Origin: Treponema sp.
GTDB lineage: Bacteria; Spirochaetota; Spirochaetia; Treponematales; Treponemataceae
Assembly: GCA_012838745.1 (NCBI GenBank)
Contig: DUOS01000069.1
Span: 1 to 43,226 of the forward strand
Direction of reading: 5' to 3'
Length of the DNA: 43,226 nt
How positions within the stretch are numbered: position 1 is the first letter of the stretch; each line of letters starts with the position of its first letter. Shown here piece by piece: positions 42,984-43,226 of this stretch. The translations under genes were made by a program, and so were the position numbers. The notes beneath the pieces were generated by a model that saw only the letters and a list, made by a program, of their open reading frames with translations, was not told the origin of the DNA and did not search any database.

Positions 42984-43018
42984 TCAGGAAAATGGCGGTG
43001 CGTCCCTGGTGCAGGGCG

Positions 43019-43047
43019 TTGACCCTCGATTAAAAGCGGGGTATCGT
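43019..43047 (+). promoter_or_regulatory. Candidate promoter of the cobalamin riboswitch transcript
   Basis: TTGACC (43019-43024), 17 bp, TATCGT (43042-43047). It would start RNA near 43054, just where the riboswitch P1 strand begins. Confidence 0.5.
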
Positions 43048-43052
43048 ACGTG

Positions 43053-43200
43053 CGGTATATTTCAAAGGAAGCGAGGTGCAATTCCTCCGCTAGCCCGTAA
43101 CTGTAACCGGAAACAAACTGCCCCCATGCCACTGCGCCACAAACGCGGGAAGGCCAGCAGGACTGGAAAGCCGGAAGCCAGGAGACTTTGGTATGCTAAT
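43053..43200 (+). ncRNA. Cobalamin (B12) riboswitch
   Basis: The conserved blocks occur in order: AAAGGAA (43064-43070), GAGGTGCAATTCCTC (43072-43086), GCTAGCCCGTAACTGTAA (43089-43106), the late ATGCCACTG box (43126-43134), GCGGGAAGG (43145-43153) and the closing AAGCCAGGAGAC (43175-43186). The arms of the GAGG/CCTC hairpin pair. A G-U-rich P1 can form between GTATATT (43055-43061) and GGTATGC (43190-43196). It points right, so the regulated gene, most likely B12 synthesis or transport, begins after 43226. It is antisense to the false N-terminal extension of the TtcA-like frame. Confidence 0.92.
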
Positions 43201-43226
43201 CTTTTTTTTTCGGCCTTCGTGGTACA
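43201..43226 (+). other. Start of the riboswitch-controlled leader, cut by the window edge
   Basis: A run of nine or more T residues followed by CGGCC. No complete terminator hairpin or start codon is within the window, so whether control is by termination or translation cannot be told. Confidence 0.5.

Noticed and set aside
42971-43132. 54-residue N-terminal extension of the TtcA-like protein
   Set aside because: It translates the antisense of a cobalamin riboswitch. The family starts near MANPKLF.
1-43226. CRISPR array, tRNA, rRNA, insertion sequence, prophage or attachment site
   Set aside because: Read on both strands, no spaced direct repeats, cloverleaf, transposase or integrase is visible.

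Overview
The window is a gene-dense bacterial chromosome segment, about 95 % coding, moderately AT-rich to balanced, with no insertion sequence, prophage, tRNA, rRNA or CRISPR array that I can see. The mix of genes suggests a diderm bacterium that makes its own amino acids: an LL-diaminopimelate aminotransferase, a two-TM methyl-accepting chemotaxis protein, a class A (AsnA) asparagine synthetase, a eukaryote-like NADP isocitrate dehydrogenase and a soluble CorC/TlyC protein. A spirochaete of the Treponema/Spirochaeta kind is my best guess from protein resemblance. The sequence alone does not prove it.

Layout. (1) 1-6119, minus strand: one run ilvD-ilvB-MBOAT acyltransferase-SGNH esterase-dapL (dapL cut by the window edge), so branched-chain and lysine/peptidoglycan precursor genes flank a surface O-acylation pair. 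(2) 6120-6700: a divergent control region and a small XRE regulator. Its palindromic array overlaps both its own promoter and the likely ilvD promoter. (3) 6704-12824, minus: leuA-cimA-leuC-leuD-leuB, serving leucine synthesis and the citramalate route to isoleucine. (4) 12971-14158, plus: a DUF4143-type ATPase. (5) 14163-19080, minus: thrA (aspartokinase/homoserine dehydrogenase), a DAHP synthase-prephenate dehydratase fusion and ilvN, overlapping in series and all carrying ACT domains. (6) 19227-26705: CorC-like protein, ThrE-type exporter (their 3' ends overlap), isocitrate dehydrogenase, asnA, a B12-type radical SAM protein and a PlsC-like acyltransferase. (7) 26700-28976, minus: a complete AmmeMemoRadiSam set (Memo, AMMECR1, radical SAM), a conserved trio whose biochemical role is not settled to my knowledge. 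(8) 29099-36450: diguanylate cyclase; ndk-gpsA-ffh; malic enzyme; chemoreceptor. (9) 36511-42249, plus: sbcD-sbcC-pncB. (10) 42257-43226: a TtcA-like tRNA thiolase, and a cobalamin riboswitch pointing out of the window.

Two features recur across the window. First, many first or single genes lack a Shine-Dalgarno sequence and instead have a sigma70-like -10 box only 6-8 nt before the ATG, with a plausible -35 16-17 bp further up. This looks like leaderless transcription. Genes inside operons, and several other first genes, have ordinary GGAG-type sites. Second, six of seven convergent gene pairs are separated by 7 nt or less, or overlap (by up to 65 bp), leaving no room for intrinsic terminators between them.

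Metabolically the genes form an amino-acid factory: aspartate to homoserine (thrA), pyruvate to 2-oxobutyrate (cimA with leuBCD), the acetohydroxyacid and dihydroxyacid steps (ilvB, ilvN, ilvD), leucine (leuABCD), DAHP and phenylpyruvate (aroF-pheA fusion), asparagine (asnA), LL-DAP (dapL) and Thr/Ser export (thrE). ilvC, ilvE, ilvA and chorismate mutase are not in the window.
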